Shown here: piece after piece, positions 60,861 to 64,000 of the stretch
Numbering within the stretch: position 1 is the stretch's first letter
How the letters are laid out: each line of letters opens with the position of its first letter
From: Thermocoleostomius sinensis A174
Lineage (GTDB): Bacteria; Cyanobacteriota; Cyanobacteriia; Elainellales; Elainellaceae
DNA length: 64,000 nucleotides
NCBI RefSeq assembly: GCF_026802175.1
Contig: NZ_CP113797.1
Coordinates: forward strand, 1,403,026 to 1,467,025
Direction of reading: 5' to 3'
The notes under the pieces: model-generated
What the model was told of the DNA's origin: nothing
The model's database searches: none
Seen by the model: the letters and a program-made list of their open reading frames with translations, nothing else
Program-made: the position numbers and the translations under genes

Positions 60861-62183
60861 TTAATCCGTAAGATTGCGGTGGGTGAAGGCCTTGGCGTTG
60901 GCTCCGGTATACGTTGCGGCGATATGACCGTTGCCTACCAGTTGGTACTTATACGTGACCAACCCCTCTAATCCAACCGGTCCACGTGGCGGCATTTTTT
61001 GCGTACTAATACCTACTTCGGCTCCAAAGCCATAGCGGAAGCCATCCGCAAAGCGAGTTGAGCAGTTGTGGAAGACCCCAGCCGCGTCTACTCGGGCTGT
61101 AAAGTGACTGGCAGCCTCTGCATCTTCCGTCACAATCGCCTCTGTATGGCGAGATCCATAAGTATTGATGTGATCGATCGCCGCTTCCAGAGACTCCACG
61201 AGCTTAATTGACAGAATGAGATCGCTATATTCAGTAGCCCAGTCGCTTTCGGTCGCTGGGGTGAGTTCAGAGAAAGCGTCTCCTATTAGTTGACGGGTGG
61301 GTTCGTCGGCTCTTACTTCCACCTGTTTAGATTGGAGGGCTGGAATAATTTGTTGCAGGAATGCTGGAGCAATCTGCTTATGAACCAATAGCGTTTCGAT
61401 CGTATTGCATGCAGAGGGGTATTGCGTTTTGGCATCTACCGTAATCTGCACAGCTTTTGGCACATCAGCCGCCTGATCTACATATAAGTGACAAATCCCA
61501 TCGGCGTGTCCCAACACCGGAATCCGCGTATTTTCCTGCACAAACCGTACAAAAGCATTGGAACCCCTAGGAATAATCAAATCTACATATTGGTCAAGGT
61601 GCAGCAATGCCAATGTTTCCTCTCGAGTAGTGAGCAGGCGCACCAACGCAGGATCGAGACCCACTTGAGTTAAGCCCCTATGAATCGCCTCAACCAACGC
61701 TTCGCACGATCGAACGGCTTCTTTGCCACCCTTCAACATCACAGCATTTCCCGATTTAATGGCCAATGCTGCAATTTGCATCACCGCATCCGGTCGCGCT
61801 TCAAAGATGACACCCAAAACTCCCAACGGGCAGGTTATGCGCTGTAACACTAACCCGTCATCTAGCTCTCGGTGAATTTGCCGTACACCTACCGGATCGG
61901 GCAATCGTCCCACATTGCGCACCCCAGCGATCGCCGCCATCAACTTCTCAGCATCCAGTTTCAGCCGACCATAGAGCGATTTAGCCAATCCCTCTGCAAG
62001 CGCCGCCTCACAATCGGACTGATTGGCTGCCACAATCTCAGCCGACGCCGCTTCTAAAGCTGCGGCTATTGCTTCGATCGCTTGATTTCGGGTTTCAGTC
62101 GATGCGATCGCCAACTGACGTGCGGCCTCACGGGTTTCACGAGCCAACGTAGCAAGAGACGGAGTCAGAGTTTGAGAAGTCAT
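60861..62183 (-). CDS. proA: Gamma-glutamyl phosphate reductase
   Basis: ProA (440 residues) reduces gamma-glutamyl phosphate to glutamate semialdehyde in proline synthesis. Family segments are [33 protein letters not shown], the catalytic cysteine region [18 protein letters not shown] and [20 protein letters not shown]. It is the first gene of the proA-folB unit. Confidence 0.96.
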   Translation of the reverse strand: MTSQTLTPSLATLARETREAARQLAIASTETRNQAIEAIAAALEAASAEIVAANQSDCEAALAEGLAKSLYGRLKLDAEKLMAAIAGVRNVGRLPDPVGVRQIHRELDDGLVLQRITCPLGVLGVIFEARPDAVMQIAALAIKSGNAVMLKGGKEAVRSCEALVEAIHRGLTQVGLDPALVRLLTTREETLALLHLDQYVDLIIPRGSNAFVRFVQENTRIPVLGHADGICHLYVDQAADVPKAVQITVDAKTQYPSACNTIETLLVHKQIAPAFLQQIIPALQSKQVEVRADEPTRQLIGDAFSELTPATESDWATEYSDLILSIKLVESLEAAIDHINTYGSRHTEAIVTEDAEAASHFTARVDAAGVFHNCSTRFADGFRYGFGAEVGISTQKMPPRGPVGLEGLVTYKYQLVGNGHIAATYTGANAKAFTHRNLTD

Positions 62184-62479
62184 TGGTGGTTGGGAAGTGG
62201 GGATTGGGGGTTGGGGAACTAGGAAGTAGGATTGGGGACCGGGAATCGGGGGGGGGTAGAAATACCTCTGCTATTCTCGATTACCCATCACCCATTACCC
62301 ATACCCCTGTGTTGAGAGTATAGATCTCCATCCTAAAATTTTGCAGATACAAAATCCTTGAACTTTTATAGCTACAGATTCATGTCCATACCGTTGCAAT
62401 TGAAGTGTTCTCTATGCTTCTTGCAACATAGTCCCAAAATATAGCGATAAAGTAGATCAGCAGGCTTTCCCTATTTGGC
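62184..62479. other. Low-complexity intergenic region upstream of proA and DUF2232
   Basis: The 296 bases start with a purine-rich run (GGGAAGTGGGGATTGG and a G9 tract near 62249-62257) and short CATCACCCATTACCC repeats, followed by AT-rich DNA that must hold both divergent promoters. No gene seen. Confidence 0.5.
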
Positions 62480-63352
62480 ATGAGCGATTCCTTCGAGGGT
62501 AATCAGGCAGATCCCAAGCATTCCCAATCAACCAATTCTCCTACGTCTGATTCTCTTACCTCTGGCACGAATCATTCGGTGAATGAGCCAACTCCATCTG
62601 AGACATCTGACTTGGCAGAGGAACTGGCGGCCGTTGAAGCCAGCTTAAGCTTGCCAACATCCTCCCATGCCTCCCATGATGCGCCGCATTCTACAACGCC
62701 AATTTCAACCCCAACGCCGCCACTGGTAATGGTGGAAACGGCCTTTTTGGCTAGCACGGCCAGTTTGCTGTGGCTGGTGAGCTATTATCTCAGCGTTGGC
62801 CCGTGGATGCGGATTCTATTTCCCGTACCGATCGCCCTGGTATATCTTCGCTGGGGTCTGCGGGCGTCCTGGATGTCGGCACTGGTGTCTGGGTTGTTGT
62901 TGGCGGTGTTGATGGGTCCCTATCTTAGCCTGTTGTTTTGTGTACCCTATGCGCTGTTGGGTGTGCAGCTTGGAGCCATGTGGAAACGTCACTCGCCTTG
63001 GCTACCATCGATCGGCATTGGGACTCTGATTGCCACGTTTGGATTTTTCTTCCGCATGTGGCTGTTGTCAGTATTTTTGGGCGAAGATTTGTGGGCATAT
63101 CTCACCAACCGCATTGCAGATTTTATTCAGTGGGCCCTCAGCAAACTAGTTGACTGGGGATGGTTAGACATTGGTGTATTAGGACAAACTAACCTAACGG
63201 TAATCCAAGTGATGACCGTTGGCGCAATTCTATTAAGTGATGTCATCTACTTGTTCACCGTCCATCTTGCCGCGTGGTTACTACTAGAGCGGTTAGGCAA
63301 TCCCATTCCGGAACCGCCACAGTGGGTGCAAACATTGCTAGAAGAGGAATAA
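62480..63352 (+). CDS. DUF2232 membrane protein
   Basis: A 290-residue membrane protein of the YybS/DUF2232 type. After an acidic, Ser/Thr-rich N-terminal 85 residues there are about seven hydrophobic segments: TAFLASTASLLWLVSYYLSV, ILFPVPIALVYLRWGLRASW, LLLAVLMGPYLSLLFCVPYA and others. In cyanobacteria this gene is often adjacent to a cobT-like gene, as here (22 bases downstream). The function is unknown; a role as the membrane component of a transporter is possible, since the fold resembles ECF substrate components. Confidence 0.75.
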   Translation: MSDSFEGNQADPKHSQSTNSPTSDSLTSGTNHSVNEPTPSETSDLAEELAAVEASLSLPTSSHASHDAPHSTTPISTPTPPLVMVETAFLASTASLLWLVSYYLSVGPWMRILFPVPIALVYLRWGLRASWMSALVSGLLLAVLMGPYLSLLFCVPYALLGVQLGAMWKRHSPWLPSIGIGTLIATFGFFFRMWLLSVFLGEDLWAYLTNRIADFIQWALSKLVDWGWLDIGVLGQTNLTVIQVMTVGAILLSDVIYLFTVHLAAWLLLERLGNPIPEPPQWVQTLLEEE

Positions 63353-63374
63353 CAAGGATGCAGGATGAGCGGGA

Positions 63375-64000
63375 ATGATTCGATCGTATAGCCAAATTGA
63401 GCAAGCGCAGGCCTGGCTAGAACGGTATCAGTCTCGTCCACCTGTGTTTGCCTGTGTATTGGGCTTCACAGCCACCGGATTGATCCCCGGTATTTCTGCG
63501 GCCGGGGCAACCCCACTCGATCGCCAATACACAGCCATTGCCGATGCCGAATTTCTTGTTTACGGGCCACAGTCACAGCCACAACATCCACTGCCGCCGC
63601 TGAGTGCGGGAGTCTCGCCTGTTTTCATTACGCGATCGGTGGTGGCTACTCAACACATTCCAGTGACTTTATTTAACGCCGGATTGCTCCATGCGCCTAC
63701 AGTTCCCTGTACTGATTTAGCAGGACAGCCAGCACACTGCCTCAGCCAAGGCAACGCAATGACATTGAGTATCGTGAAACACTTGTTCCAGCAGGGGTTG
63801 TATTGGGGAGATAAGCTAGCCGATCGCGGCAGTTATGTGATTTTGTCGGAATGTGTCGTGGGCGGCACAACGACAGCATTGGCGGTGCTAACAGGGTTGG
63901 GTTGGGCCGCGGCCGGCAAAGTGAACAGCAGTCATCCCACTTGCAATCATTTACAGAAATGGCAATTAGTGCAAGCAGGGCTACGATCGGCTAATTGGCT
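63375..64000 (+). CDS. CobT-like nicotinate mononucleotide-dependent phosphoribosyltransferase (start only)
   Basis: An open frame from ATG 63375 to the window edge (208 codons seen) with the N-terminus MIRSYSQIEQAQAWLERYQS and further ATGLIPGISAAGATPLDRQY, TLFNAGLLHAPTVPCTDLAG and GSYVILSECVVGGTTTALAV. The last segment is the conserved ECVVGGTTT-type motif of CobT relatives (TIGR00303 group) that activate dimethylbenzimidazole-type bases in cobalamin lower-ligand assembly. GAGCGGG lies just upstream. The C-terminal third is outside the window. Coupling to DUF2232 is likely. Confidence 0.85.
   Translation, partial: MIRSYSQIEQAQAWLERYQSRPPVFACVLGFTATGLIPGISAAGATPLDRQYTAIADAEFLVYGPQSQPQHPLPPLSAGVSPVFITRSVVATQHIPVTLFNAGLLHAPTVPCTDLAGQPAHCLSQGNAMTLSIVKHLFQQGLYWGDKLADRGSYVILSECVVGGTTTALAVLTGLGWAAAGKVNSSHPTCNHLQKWQLVQAGLRSANW

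Overview
This window is a piece of cyanobacterial chromosome. The evidence is the gene content: SufR with divergent ftrC-sufBCDS, ferredoxin-thioredoxin reductase catalytic chain, Ycf35 and a Ycf52-type acetyltransferase, a COP23 protein, an MgdA-type glucolipid synthase, a PucC/BCD-family transporter, a SigC-like group 2 sigma factor and several cyanobacteria-enriched families (DUF1997, DUF1802, DUF2301, DUF4332, DUF2232). GCGATCGC (HIP1) sites and C/T-rich intergenic repeats typical of filamentous cyanobacteria are frequent. No rRNA, tRNA, CRISPR array or intact transposase was seen.

Layout. 1-9.3 kb: tail of rnhB, a DUF1997 gene, pheA, then the str operon on the minus strand (rpsL-rpsG-fusA-tuf-rpsJ, followed by a Lon-substrate-binding-domain gene) and a metallophosphoesterase. 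9.4-12.7 kb: trmB, a lambda-R-like GH104 muramidase, a sigma-70-like protein and an internally duplicated small protein. 12.8-19.6 kb: the iron-sulfur assembly locus, with sufR facing ftrC-sufB-(nuclease relic)-sufC-sufD-sufS across a control region with two CAAC-N6-GTTG operators. 19.6-29.9 kb: glgA, hemC, DUF1802, a possible small RNA or attenuated leader, COP23, pyruvate kinase, a TPR protein, an HtrA protease and murJ. 29.9-34.6 kb: mgdA overlapping a radical SAM gene, and two tandem LysR paralogues. 35-45.7 kb: a CbiG-CobJ fusion, DUF2301 and YdcF-like membrane proteins, a restriction-modification relic, an S9 peptidase, a BCD transporter, a GNAT pair and the SigC-like sigma factor. 46-55 kb: priA, a ferredoxin-Ycf35-DUF2997 cluster, an RTX-repeat protein and a membrane Ser/Thr kinase. 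55-64 kb: DUF4332, Ycf52-type GNAT, tandem-ACT protein, a c-di-AMP (ydaO-type) riboswitch in front of an NfeD-like gene, a TPR-GT61 fusion, folB-proA, DUF2232 and the start of a cobT-like gene.

Most of the window is housekeeping. The points that stand out are: (i) a ydaO/c-di-AMP riboswitch with an unusually long arm and a terminator, upstream of a 97-residue NfeD-like OB-fold protein; (ii) two nuclease/restriction remnants, one inside the suf operon with its middle missing, the other a methyltransferase N-terminus abutting a DUF559 endonuclease fragment; (iii) an orphan promoter-plus-terminator unit near 23.0 kb that is either a new small RNA or a transcription attenuator for DUF1802; and (iv) a small ORF near 23.3 kb apparently broken by a single CAA-to-TAA change. 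All family assignments were made by eye, without database searches.
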